Source: Actinomycetota bacterium
GTDB lineage: Bacteria > Actinomycetota > AC-67
Reading direction: 5' to 3'
DNA length: 39,206 nucleotides
NCBI GenBank assembly: GCA_040905475.1
Contig: JBBDRM010000056.1
Span: 1 to 39,206 of the forward strand
Shown here: piece after piece, positions 18,505 through 26,042 of the stretch
How the letters are laid out: every line of letters begins with the position of its first letter
Position numbering within the stretch: position 1 is the first letter of the stretch
Notes under the pieces: model-generated
The model's input: only the letters and a program-made list of their open reading frames with translations
What the model was told of the DNA's origin: nothing
Databases searched by the model: none
Program-made: the position numbers and the translations under genes

Positions 18505-19500
18505 ATGGCGAACATCTTCTACGACGACGACGCGGATCTCTCTGTTCTGGACGGCCGCAAGGTCGCGATCATCGGCTACGGGTCGCAGGGACACGCGCAC
18601 GCGTTGAACCTTCAAGACTCCGGCGTCGACGTCCGGGTCGGGCTCTATGAGGGCTCGAAGTCGTGGGCAAAATGCGAAGCCGAAGGGTTGCGCGTCCTGC
18701 CGGTCGCCGAGGCGGCCAAGGAAGCGAACCTCATCATGATGCTGCTGCCCGACACCGTTCAGAAGAAGGTCTACGACGAGTCGGTCAAGCCGAACCTCAA
18801 GAAGGGCAAGGCGCTGTTCTTCGCACACGGCTTCAACATCCACTTCAAGCAGATAAAGCCGTCGAAGACCGTCGACGTCGCGATGGTCGCGCCGAAGGGG
18901 CCGGGCCATCTCGTGCGCCGGACCTTCACCGAGAAGATCGGCACGCCGGCGCTGCTCGCCGTCCATCAAGACGCCACCGGCAACGCGCACGCGATCGCGA
19001 AGGCCTACGCGAAAGGGATCGGCGCGACGCGCGCCGGGCTGATCGAGACGACGTTCCAGGAAGAGACCGAGACCGATCTGTTCGGCGAGCAGGTCGTGCT
19101 CTGCGGCGGGACGTCGGAGCTCGTTCACGCAGGCTTCGAGACGCTGGTCGCGGCCGGGTATCAGCCCGAGGTCGCCTACTTCGAGTGCCTCCACGAGCTG
19201 AAGCTGATCGTGGACCTGCTCTACGAGGGTGGGTTCAAGTACATGCGGTACTCGATCTCCGACACCGCCGAATACGGTGACTACTCCCGCGGTAAGCGCA
19301 TCGTCAACGAGCGGACGCGCAAGGAGATGCAGAAGATCCTGAAGGAGATCACTTCGGGCCGGTTCGCGCGCGAATGGATCAAGGAGAACGCCGAAGGCGC
19401 GACCAACTTCAACGCGATGCGCAAGGAGCAGGCGGATCACCAGATCGAACAGGTGGGGGAGAAGCTCCGCGCGATGATGCCCTGGATCGAAAAGAAGTAA
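18505..19500 (+). CDS. ilvC: Ketol-acid reductoisomerase (class I)
   Basis: Isomerises and reduces acetolactate or acetohydroxybutyrate, the second step of branched-chain synthesis. The 331 residues fit the short class I form. The Rossmann motif [13 protein letters not shown] is at residues 30-42. The cofactor loop reads [10 protein letters not shown]; the two serines usually contact the NADP phosphate, while the position often held by Arg is Tyr. Metal-binding acidic residues lie in [16 protein letters not shown] and [12 protein letters not shown]. It is the last gene of the hydrolase-ilvBNC unit; no terminator was found before the convergent CsbD-like gene 6 bases later. Confidence 0.97.
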   Translation: MANIFYDDDADLSVLDGRKVAIIGYGSQGHAHALNLQDSGVDVRVGLYEGSKSWAKCEAEGLRVLPVAEAAKEANLIMMLLPDTVQKKVYDESVKPNLKKGKALFFAHGFNIHFKQIKPSKTVDVAMVAPKGPGHLVRRTFTEKIGTPALLAVHQDATGNAHAIAKAYAKGIGATRAGLIETTFQEETETDLFGEQVVLCGGTSELVHAGFETLVAAGYQPEVAYFECLHELKLIVDLLYEGGFKYMRYSISDTAEYGDYSRGKRIVNERTRKEMQKILKEITSGRFAREWIKENAEGATNFNAMRKEQADHQIEQVGEKLRAMMPWIEKK

Positions 19501-19506
19501 GCCGGG

Positions 19507-20031
19507 TCAGTCCTCCTTCTCGACCTCCTGCTTGACGTTCTCGAGCGCTGCGGCCGCTTCCCGGCGACCGCGCGCCGTCGCCCTGCGCGCGCCGGCGCGC
19601 TCCTGCGCCTGCTTCTGAGCGCCCACGGCCTGCCTTTCCTTGCGGTCGGCCGCGTGCTGCCGGCTCGTGGCGTGCTTCACGACCGCCTGCTTTCGCTTCT
19701 GCCCGCGCTCCTGCGCGGCGGTCTTCCGTTTGGCCGCTGCTCGCTCGACCGCTTCCTCGCGGATCTCTTCCTCCGCTCGCACTTTGGCGCGTTCCTGCTC
19801 GAGCTCCTGCTGGGTCTCGAAGAACCGCTCGGTCGCGGCGTCGCGAAGTTCGTCGGCTCGGACCTTCCGCTCGGCCGCCTCCACGTGCTTGTCGGCGGCG
19901 ACCTCGTGGAGCTCGCCCGAGGCGATCAGACCCTCGCTACCCGTCGCGGCTCCGGCGACCTTCTTCGTCTTGCCCTTGATGCGCTCCCACAGACCTCTGC
20001 GGACTTCTTTCGTCGGTTCGATCGGCGTCAT
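19507..20031 (-). CDS. CsbD-like domain protein with long charged helix
   Basis: 174 residues. Residues 15-50 match the CsbD-like stress protein pattern (WERIKGKTKKVAG, then a G-E-G-L-x-x-x-G-E core at 31-40). Residues 50-170 are almost entirely Ala, Glu, Arg, Lys and Gln, and would form one long charged helix or coiled coil. CsbD-family proteins are small general-stress proteins of unknown mechanism. The start has a strong GAGGAGGAA on the minus strand. It is the second gene of a two-gene unit, 18 bases after its paralog, and converges on ilvC. Confidence 0.7.
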   Translation of the reverse strand: MTPIEPTKEVRRGLWERIKGKTKKVAGAATGSEGLIASGELHEVAADKHVEAAERKVRADELRDAATERFFETQQELEQERAKVRAEEEIREEAVERAAAKRKTAAQERGQKRKQAVVKHATSRQHAADRKERQAVGAQKQAQERAGARRATARGRREAAAALENVKQEVEKED

Positions 20032-20049
20032 GTATTCCTCCTCGATCTC

Positions 20050-20658
20050 TTACTTAGCGCCACGCGCGGCTTCGATCGCCTCGGCTTCGAGGCGGGCTTG
20101 CTCGGCGGCGGCTTCCTCTTCGGCGGCCGCATCGAGTACGAGCGCGGCTTCGATCCGAGAGACGGAATCGGTTGCATCGATCACGAGCTCTTCCTTTGCG
20201 GCTTCGAACTCGACCGCGCGGGCCGCCCTCTCTGCCTCGCCCGCGATCCGCTGCTGGTCCTGTTCGGTCTCGCGGGCGATGGCCGCAGTGCGTCGCGCCT
20301 TCTTGCGCGCAGCTTCGGCGCGCTCTTCCTTGACCTCGGCGATCTGAGCGCCGGTTTTCTCCGCGGCCTTACGCTCGATGGCATCGGCCGCCGCTTCCTC
20401 CGCTACGGCGCTCATGCGCTCGGCCGCCTGGGTCCGCTCGATCTGGCCCGTCGTGATCAGGCGTTCGTCGCCGAGGAGGAAGCCTGCGAGGGCTTTCGCG
20501 CGTCCGGTCAGGTCCTCCACGAATGCGCGGCGAGACTGACCGACGACGCCGCGGTCGTTCACCATGTCGCGGAGCTGTCGAGCCACAGTGAACGGTGCGC
20601 GCATCAAGCGGAGTGGGATCACCGCGATCTGGCGTGAACGGTCGAGGATGCTTGCCAT
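20050..20658 (-). CDS. CsbD-related charged helical protein (paralog of neighbour)
   Basis: 202 residues. Residues 51-72 align with the CsbD-like core of the next gene: 9 of 22 positions are identical, including the G, AG, G, E, LI and G positions. It is followed by about 120 residues of Ala/Glu/Arg/Lys-rich helix. The first 45 residues (MASILDRSRQIAVIPLRLMRAP) are different and amphipathic, perhaps for membrane association. The ATG at 20658 is preceded by GGGAGGG; a longer frame to 20754 lacks such a site. It is probably the first gene of a stress-induced pair. The 203 bases between it and the aminotransferase gene must carry divergent promoters, but only the aminotransferase -10 is convincing. 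Confidence 0.65.
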   Translation of the reverse strand: MASILDRSRQIAVIPLRLMRAPFTVARQLRDMVNDRGVVGQSRRAFVEDLTGRAKALAGFLLGDERLITTGQIERTQAAERMSAVAEEAAADAIERKAAEKTGAQIAEVKEERAEAARKKARRTAAIARETEQDQQRIAGEAERAARAVEFEAAKEELVIDATDSVSRIEAALVLDAAAEEEAAAEQARLEAEAIEAARGAK

Positions 20659-20810
20659 GTCTAGCCCTCCCGGAGCATGTGAAAACTTCATCACAGACGG
20701 ATATTGAGTACCTTCCCTTGTGCGAGGGGTGGAAACGTCGCCGCTCGGCCGCACACCGGCCGACCGGGCCGGCTCACTCGATATCGCGAGGACGTGACGT
20801 CGTGAACGCC

Positions 20811-20816
20811 TAGAAT
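20811..20816 (+). promoter_or_regulatory. Candidate -10 element TAGAAT for the aminotransferase-serA unit
   Basis: TAGAAT lies 45 bases upstream of the GTG at 20862, leaving a leader with GGAAGCGAGG as ribosome site. No good -35 box is seen. Confidence 0.45.
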
Positions 20817-20861
20817 GGCATCGAGCGAACCGACCGGACTTCCCGGAAGCGAGGCAATGAC

Positions 20862-22010
20862 GTGCGGAAACCCGAGATACTCATGACCCCCGGCCCGACC
20901 CCGGTCCCGGCCGAGGTCCTGCTTGCCCAGGGCAGCCCGATCGTCTACCACCGCGGGCCGGGCTACGCGGCGGTCCTGCGTGAGTGCACCGAGGGGCTCC
21001 AGTGGCTCATGAACACCTCGAACGACGTACTCACCTACACGGCCAGCGGCTCCGGCGGCATGGAGTCTGCGGTCGTGAACCTGTTCAGCCCGGGCGACCG
21101 TGTCCTCGTCGTGTCGGTAGGCAACTTCGGCGAGCGGTTCGTCAAGATCGCCACCGCCTACGGCCTGGACGTGAAGCTCCTCGAGTACGACTGGGGCAAA
21201 GTCGCTCAGGCTGCCGATGTCGCCGCCGCACTCGAGCCGGGCATCAAAGGCGTGCTCATCCAGCACTCCGAGACCTCGACCGGCGTGGTCAACGACATCG
21301 AGGCGATCGGCGCCGTGGTCAAGGATCACCCGGCGCTGTTGGTGGTCGACACGATCTCGGGACTCGGCGCGACGCCGCTCATGGTCGACGAGTGGGGCAT
21401 CGACGTCGCGGTCGGCGGAGTGCAGAAGGGTCTCATGATGTCTCCCGGGATCGCGTTCGTGAGCGTCAGCGACGCCGCGTGGAAGGCGAACGAGACCGCC
21501 AAGTGCCCGCGGTTCTATCTCGACTGGGGCCCGGTCCGCGACGCCTACAACCGCAAGGAGCCGGAGAACCCGTATACGCCTGCCGTGTCGCTGTACCTCG
21601 GTCTGCGTGAGGCGGTCCGCCTGCTGCGCGAGGAGGGCATCGACAACGTCTTCGCGCGCCACCGCCGCAATTCACGCGCCGTGAAGGAAGCGGTGAAGGC
21701 GCTCGGGCTCGATCTGGTCGGTGAGGCCCTCGATCGCGCGGTGTGCGTGACGGCGATCCGCGCGCCCGAGGGGATCGACGGCGACGAGCTGACCGCGCTG
21801 GTGCGGTCGCGGTTCGGGATCGTGTTCGCGCCGGGCCAGGGGAAGTGGAAGGGCAAGGTGTTCCGCATCGGGCACCTCGGCTACATCGACGCAGGCGACG
21901 TGCTGCAGGCGATGGCCGCGCTCGAGTCATGCCTGAGCGAGATGGGATACCCCGCGAAGCCGGGCGCCGCGGTCGCGGCGGCCGAAGAGGTCTACGCGCA
22001 GAAAGGCTGA
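20862..22010 (+). CDS. Class V PLP aminotransferase (serine-glyoxylate/phosphoserine type)
   Basis: 382 residues, fold type I, class V. It shows LMTPGPTPVPAEVL at the N-terminus, SGSGGMES for phosphate binding, HSETSTGVVNDI, VVDTISGLGATPL and the PLP lysine Lys189 in GGVQKGLM. Close relatives are alanine/serine-glyoxylate and purine-catabolic aminotransferases. Because it heads a unit that includes serA, and no serC is visible, the likely role is transamination of 3-phosphohydroxypyruvate to phosphoserine, as reported for class V enzymes standing in for SerC. That role is inferred from context. The GTG is chosen because the family starts at MRKP; an ATG 5 bases upstream is out of frame. Confidence 0.88.
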   Translation: MRKPEILMTPGPTPVPAEVLLAQGSPIVYHRGPGYAAVLRECTEGLQWLMNTSNDVLTYTASGSGGMESAVVNLFSPGDRVLVVSVGNFGERFVKIATAYGLDVKLLEYDWGKVAQAADVAAALEPGIKGVLIQHSETSTGVVNDIEAIGAVVKDHPALLVVDTISGLGATPLMVDEWGIDVAVGGVQKGLMMSPGIAFVSVSDAAWKANETAKCPRFYLDWGPVRDAYNRKEPENPYTPAVSLYLGLREAVRLLREEGIDNVFARHRRNSRAVKEAVKALGLDLVGEALDRAVCVTAIRAPEGIDGDELTALVRSRFGIVFAPGQGKWKGKVFRIGHLGYIDAGDVLQAMAALESCLSEMGYPAKPGAAVAAAEEVYAQKG

Positions 22011-22016
22011 TGCCGT

Positions 22017-22544
22017 ATGACCGTCGTCGCTCCCGAGCGGGTCGTTGCGAGTGGTGGTCCCCCGAAGAGGCGCTCGCTGTTGTTGGCGGTCGCCCTTCTG
22101 GTGGGCGTGATCTTCGGCGCGGGGATCGTGGGGCTGGCAATGCGAGGCGTGCTGCCGAACGCACCCTGGCAACGGATCGCTTCGTGGCCCGAGCTTCAGC
22201 GTGAGGAGATCCTGACCGTCGACGGCTCGGGCGTGATCCTTGTGCTCGACGGCGATGAACCTGTTGCGCTTTCCTCTCTGGATGGGCGCGGCCAGCCCGT
22301 AACCTACTGCGAGACCTCCGGGTGGTTCGACGACCTGAACCACGGTTCGAAGTTCGATCGTCTCGGCCACTACGCGCTAGGTCCGGCTCCGCGTGGACTC
22401 GATCGGTTCGCCGTGGCGGTGGTAGGCGACGACGTCTTCGTTGACACGACACAGGTCATCCCGGGCCCGCCGCGTTTCGAGCCGCGTGCCGAGGAGCGGA
22501 CAGGGCCGTTCTGCGGTGAGATCTTGCGAGAGAGCCACGGATGA
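22017..22544 (+). CDS. Degenerate Rieske-like membrane-anchored protein
   Basis: 175 residues. One membrane helix at about 20-41 is followed by an extracytoplasmic beta-rich domain. Residues 98-128 resemble the cluster-binding end of a Rieske domain: HGSKFD at 109-114 and GPAPRGL at 122-128 are the classic pattern. The ligands are broken, however. The first box has Cys98 but no CxH, and the second has only His109, with no cysteine three residues before it. It probably keeps the Rieske fold without the 2Fe-2S cluster. It sits 6 bases after the aminotransferase and its stop overlaps the serA start. A link to serine synthesis is not evident. The Rieske relation is a motif-level judgement. Confidence 0.65.
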   Translation: MTVVAPERVVASGGPPKRRSLLLAVALLVGVIFGAGIVGLAMRGVLPNAPWQRIASWPELQREEILTVDGSGVILVLDGDEPVALSSLDGRGQPVTYCETSGWFDDLNHGSKFDRLGHYALGPAPRGLDRFAVAVVGDDVFVDTTQVIPGPPRFEPRAEERTGPFCGEILRESHG

Positions 22545-24112
22545 AGGTGCTCGTCACCGAGCCGATCGCTGAGGCGGGGATCGAGTCCCTCCGGGCCGAG
22601 GCGACCGTCGACCTCCGGACCGATCTCACGCGCGCGCAGCTGCTCGAGATCATCGGCGATTACGACGCGCTCATCGTGCGCTCGCAAACGGTCGCCGACG
22701 CCGAGCTGATCGAGAAAGGCCGCAACCTCAAGGTGATCGGCCGGGCGGGGATCGGGCTCGACAACGTCGACGTCGACGCGGCCACGCGGCACGGGATCGT
22801 CGTCGTCAACGCACCGACCTCGAACGTCCTGTCCGCCGCCGAGCACGCGATGGCGCTGATGCTCTCGCAGGCGCGGAACATCCCGGCGGCGAATGCGTCG
22901 GTCAAGAGCGGGAAGTGGGAGCGTGGCAAGTTCGAGGGCGTCGAGCTGCACGGCAAGACGCTGGCCATCCTCGGGCTCGGGCGCATCGGGACGCTCGTGG
23001 CGCAGCGCGCGCTGGCGTTCGGGATGCGGGTCGTCGCCTACGACCCCTACGTCGCGAAGCAGCGCGCCGGGCAGATGGGCGTCGAGCTGGCAGATCTCGA
23101 CGAGGCCTTGCGCGTCGCCGACTTCGTCACGATCCACCTGCCGAAGACGACCGAGACCTCGGCGTTGATCGGCGCGCGGGAGCTCGGGCTGATGAAGCCC
23201 GGAGCGCGGCTGGTGAACACCTCGCGCGGCGGGATCGTGGACGAGGACGCGCTGGCCGCCGCGGTCGCCGACGGGCGGCTGGGCGGGGGAGCGCTGGACG
23301 TTTTCGCCCAAGAACCGCCGGACGCGGGATCGCCCTTGTTCGGCCTCGACACCGTGGTGCTGACGCCGCATCTCGGCGCCTCGACCGAGGAAGCGCAGGA
23401 GAAGGCCGGCGCCGCGATCGCCGAGCAGGTGGGCCTGGCGCTGCGCGGCGAGCTGGCCCCGTACGCGGTGAACGTCGACGCCGGCCGCGAGCTGTCCGAT
23501 GTGGTACGGGCGTTCCTGCCGCTCGCGGAGAAGCTCGGCCGCATCCTCACCGCGCTGTCCGGCGGCCACGCGCACGAAGTGCGGTTCTCGTACCAGGGGC
23601 AGATCGCCGATCACGACACCCGCGTTCTGACGCTCGCCGGGCTGAAGGGGATGTTCGCCGCGATCATGCACGAGCCGGTGACCTTCGTGAACGCGCCGCT
23701 GATGGCGAAGGAACGTGGGATCGAGTACGGCGAGATGAAGAGTGCGATGTCCCGCGACTACGTCAACCTGATCGAGGTGTCGGCCGGCGATGGGATCGCC
23801 GTCGCCGGGACGCTGGTCGGCGTGCGGAACGAGGAGCGGCTCGTGCGGATCTTCGACTTCGAGGTGGACTTCCCGCCGGGCCCGAACATGTGCTTCCTGC
23901 GCTACGACGACCGGCCGGGCGTGATCGGAGCGATCGGCACGATCCTCGGGCGAACGGGTGTGAACATCGCGGACATGCGCGTGGGCCGCCAGGAGAAAGG
24001 CGGCGAGGCGTTGATGTGCATCACGGTCGATCAGCCGATCGAGCCGGATGTGCTGAAGGAGCTCGTCGAAGGCTCGGAAGCCAAGGACGCGAAGGTCGTC
24101 ACGCTGGGTTAG
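22541..24112 (+). CDS. serA: D-3-phosphoglycerate dehydrogenase
   Basis: Oxidises 3-phosphoglycerate with NAD, the first step of serine synthesis. The 523 residues fit the long actinobacterial type. The catalytic/NAD domain carries GLGRIG near residue 146, the substrate arginine in NTSRGGIVDEDAL, and the active-site histidine in LTPHLGAST. An intervening ASB domain spans about 320-450, and a C-terminal ACT domain starting at CFLRYDDRPGVIG probably senses serine. The ATG overlaps the stop of the Rieske-like gene. No attenuator or serine-specific leader precedes this unit. Confidence 0.97.
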   Translation: MKVLVTEPIAEAGIESLRAEATVDLRTDLTRAQLLEIIGDYDALIVRSQTVADAELIEKGRNLKVIGRAGIGLDNVDVDAATRHGIVVVNAPTSNVLSAAEHAMALMLSQARNIPAANASVKSGKWERGKFEGVELHGKTLAILGLGRIGTLVAQRALAFGMRVVAYDPYVAKQRAGQMGVELADLDEALRVADFVTIHLPKTTETSALIGARELGLMKPGARLVNTSRGGIVDEDALAAAVADGRLGGGALDVFAQEPPDAGSPLFGLDTVVLTPHLGASTEEAQEKAGAAIAEQVGLALRGELAPYAVNVDAGRELSDVVRAFLPLAEKLGRILTALSGGHAHEVRFSYQGQIADHDTRVLTLAGLKGMFAAIMHEPVTFVNAPLMAKERGIEYGEMKSAMSRDYVNLIEVSAGDGIAVAGTLVGVRNEERLVRIFDFEVDFPPGPNMCFLRYDDRPGVIGAIGTILGRTGVNIADMRVGRQEKGGEALMCITVDQPIEPDVLKELVEGSEAKDAKVVTLG

Positions 24113-24306
24113 GCATCACTGCCCTGGATGCGTTCAATGTTCTCGGTAAGGCTGAGTTTGCGACCGAGGGCTCGGCCGGGTTCGAAGGGCGCATCCTCGA
24201 TCTCCAGCAGCGGCGCGCCGAGCGATGCCCAATCCGGATCGTCAACGGTCTTTATCTGACCGCGATCCTGCCCGCCATGCCCGGCAGCCCGTGCCCATGA
24301 TGCCAC
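24109..24306 (-). CDS. Possible small protein, unrecognised
   Basis: An open frame of 65 residues from a GTG at 24306, or 67 from a TTG at 24312. The product looks like a soluble protein (VDDPDWASLGAPLLEI, FEPGRALGRKLSLTENIERI) and shows no homology I can name. Its stop overlaps the serA stop from the opposite strand. It lacks a clear ribosome site, and its upstream region coincides with the leuA leader promoter. It could be a real small gene, the remnant of a larger one, or chance. If not coding, this 200-base stretch holds nothing else recognised. Confidence 0.3.
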   Translation of the reverse strand: MASWARAAGHGGQDRGQIKTVDDPDWASLGAPLLEIEDAPFEPGRALGRKLSLTENIERIQGSDA

Positions 24307-24318
24307 CGGCAAAACTCG

Positions 24319-24347
24319 TTGACACCCATCACGGCTCCTGGCAGAAT
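24319..24347 (+). promoter_or_regulatory. leuA leader promoter, TTGACA-17-CAGAAT
   Basis: TTGACA at 24319-24324, a 17-base spacer and CAGAAT at 24342-24347, identical in both boxes and spacing to the ilv leader promoter at 15418. The leader ATG again follows 9 bases after the -10. Confidence 0.85.
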
Positions 24348-24356
24348 CGCCGAACC

Positions 24357-24401
24357 ATGACGTCCACGAGGATCCATCGGTCGGCGCTGCTCCTGCTTTG
24401 A
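24357..24401 (+). CDS. leuA leader peptide (MTSTRIHRSALLLL)
   Basis: A 14-residue frame ending in four consecutive leucine codons (CTG CTC CTG CTT) directly before the stop. It lies between a consensus promoter and a hairpin-terminator pair upstream of leuA. This is the expected sensor of leucyl-tRNA charging in ribosome-mediated attenuation. As with the ilv leader, the start codon has no ribosome site and would sit at the very 5' end of the transcript. Confidence 0.87.
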   Translation: MTSTRIHRSALLLL

Positions 24402-24403
24402 CG

Positions 24404-24429
24404 GCGCGCTCGCCTTTCGGCGTGCGCGC
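24404..24429 (+). promoter_or_regulatory. leuA leader hairpin upstream of terminator
   Basis: GCGCGCTCGCC (24404-24414) pairs with GGCGTGCGCGC (24419-24429) around a TTTC loop, with a single T-T mismatch. It starts 2 bases after the leader stop, the same position as the GC-rich hairpin of the ilv leader. Confidence 0.7.
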
Positions 24430-24431
24430 TA

Positions 24432-24455
24432 CCCCTCGGATACGGGGGGTTTTTT
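24432..24455 (+). terminator. leuA attenuator terminator
   Basis: CCCCTCG (24432-24438) pairs with CGGGGGG (24443-24449) around a GATA loop, with one G-U pair, followed by six T (24450-24455). It is an intrinsic terminator 45 bases upstream of the leuA start. Confidence 0.85.
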
Positions 24456-24500
24456 GTTGGTCCGGATAGGCTAGGCAGAATCCAAAGGGAGGCGTTGAAA

Positions 24501-26042
24501 GTGACGGACAACCGCGTTCGGATCTTCGACACGACGCTACGGGACGGCGAGCAGTCGCCGGGGATCAATCTCAACGTCAAGGAGAAGCTCGAGATCGCGG
24601 AGCAGCTAGCCCGCCTCGGCGTCGACATCATCGAGGCCGGTTTCCCCGTCACGTCGCCCGGGGACTTCGAGTCGGTATCGGCGATCGCCCAGACCGTCAA
24701 GGGCCCGGGCATCGCAGCCCTCGCTCGCGCGCACGACCAGGACATAGATCGAGCCTGGGAGGCCGTCCAGCACGCGCGGCAGCCGCGGATCCACGTCTTC
24801 CTGTCGACCTCCGACATCCACCGCAAGTACATGCTCAACGCGACCGAGGACGAGATCCTCGCCCAGGCGGTCGCCGGCGTCGAGCGTGCGAAAGGCTACT
24901 GCGAAGACGTCGAGTTCTCGCCGCAGGACGCGACGCGAACCGAGCCCGAGTTCTTGTTCAAGATCGTCGACGCGGCGGTCGCGGCCGGCGCGACCACGAT
25001 CAACATCCCCGACACGGTCGGCTACGCGATCCCGTACGACTTCGGCGAGCTGATCCGCGAGTGCTACAAGGCGGTGCCGCGCCTCGCCGATGTGATCGTG
25101 TCGGTGCACTGCCACAACGACCTCGGGCTCGCGGTATCGAACTCGATCGAAGCCGTCCGCGCCGGCGCCCGGCAGGTCGAGGTCGCCATCAACGGCATCG
25201 GCGAGCGGGCCGGGAACTGCTCGCTGGAGGAAGTCGTGATGGCGATCAAGATGCGCCACGACCTGCTCGGGGTCGAGACCGGCGTCAACACGAAGGAGCT
25301 CGCGCGCTCGTCGCGGCTCGTCACGCTGCTGACCGGCTACCAGGTCCAGCGGAACAAAGCGATCGTGGGGGAGAACGCTTTCTCACACGAGTCGGGGATC
25401 CACCAGCACGGCGTGATCCAGGACCGGCTGACCTACGAGATCATCAAAGCCGAGGACATCGGGGTCGAGGGCGGCAAGATCGTGCTCGGGAAGCACTCGG
25501 GACGGCATGCGTTCTCGAAGACGCTCGAGGAGATGGGCTTCCAGCTCGGCAAGGAAGAACTGAATCGCGCCTTCGCGCGGTTCAAGGAGCTGGTGGATCG
25601 CAAGATCCAGATCTCCGACAAGGACCTCGAGGCGATCGTCGCGGACGAGATCCAGACCGTCGAGGAGGTCTACCGCCTGGAAGCCCTACAGGTCACCGGC
25701 GGCACCCACCTCTCGCCGACGGCGACCGTGAAGATCGTGAAGAACGGCGAATCCATCCAGGAGTCCGCGATGGGCGACGGGATGGTAGACGCGGCTTTCG
25801 GCGCGATCATGCGCGCCACGAGCGTCGATGCCAAGCTCTGGTCGTTCAACGTCGCGGCGGTCACCGAAGGCTCCGAAGCACTCGGCGACGTGACCGTTCA
25901 GATCGAGGTCGAGGGCGAGCGCTTCACCGGCCGAGGCATCTCGACGGACATCGTGGAGGCGAGCGCGCGCGCTTTCCTCAACGCGCTGAACCGGGCCGCG
26001 CGACGCGGTCACTCGCCTAGATCGGCGCAGCCGACGCCTTAG
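24501..26042 (+). CDS. leuA: 2-isopropylmalate synthase
   Basis: Condenses acetyl-CoA with 2-ketoisovalerate, the committed step to leucine. The 513 residues show the DRE-TIM barrel: FDTTLRDGEQSPG with the catalytic Arg14-Asp15, the metal ligands in VHCHNDLGLAVSNS, and NGIGERAGNCSLEEVV. HESGIHQHGV and LGKHSGRHAF in the communication region follow, then a C-terminal regulatory domain from about residue 390 that binds leucine. The leucine-codon leader upstream supports leuA rather than citramalate synthase. The GTG at 24501 is chosen because GGGAGG (24487-24492) is 8 bases before it; the TTG at 24495 is too close. The stop overlaps the convergent GNAT-like gene by 4 bases. Confidence 0.96.
   Translation: MTDNRVRIFDTTLRDGEQSPGINLNVKEKLEIAEQLARLGVDIIEAGFPVTSPGDFESVSAIAQTVKGPGIAALARAHDQDIDRAWEAVQHARQPRIHVFLSTSDIHRKYMLNATEDEILAQAVAGVERAKGYCEDVEFSPQDATRTEPEFLFKIVDAAVAAGATTINIPDTVGYAIPYDFGELIRECYKAVPRLADVIVSVHCHNDLGLAVSNSIEAVRAGARQVEVAINGIGERAGNCSLEEVVMAIKMRHDLLGVETGVNTKELARSSRLVTLLTGYQVQRNKAIVGENAFSHESGIHQHGVIQDRLTYEIIKAEDIGVEGGKIVLGKHSGRHAFSKTLEEMGFQLGKEELNRAFARFKELVDRKIQISDKDLEAIVADEIQTVEEVYRLEALQVTGGTHLSPTATVKIVKNGESIQESAMGDGMVDAAFGAIMRATSVDAKLWSFNVAAVTEGSEALGDVTVQIEVEGERFTGRGISTDIVEASARAFLNALNRAARRGHSPRSAQPTP

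Noticed and set aside
18619-18690. Tyr in the KARI cofactor loop read as a possible switch to NADH
   Set aside because: The two loop serines that normally contact the NADP phosphate are kept, and this loop position varies in the family; no claim can be made from it.
19640-20637. Long plus-strand frames opposite the CsbD-like pair
   Set aside because: The charged, Ala/Glu-rich helical proteins on the minus strand have strong ribosome sites; the plus-strand products are Ser/Arg/Leu-rich mirrors of them.
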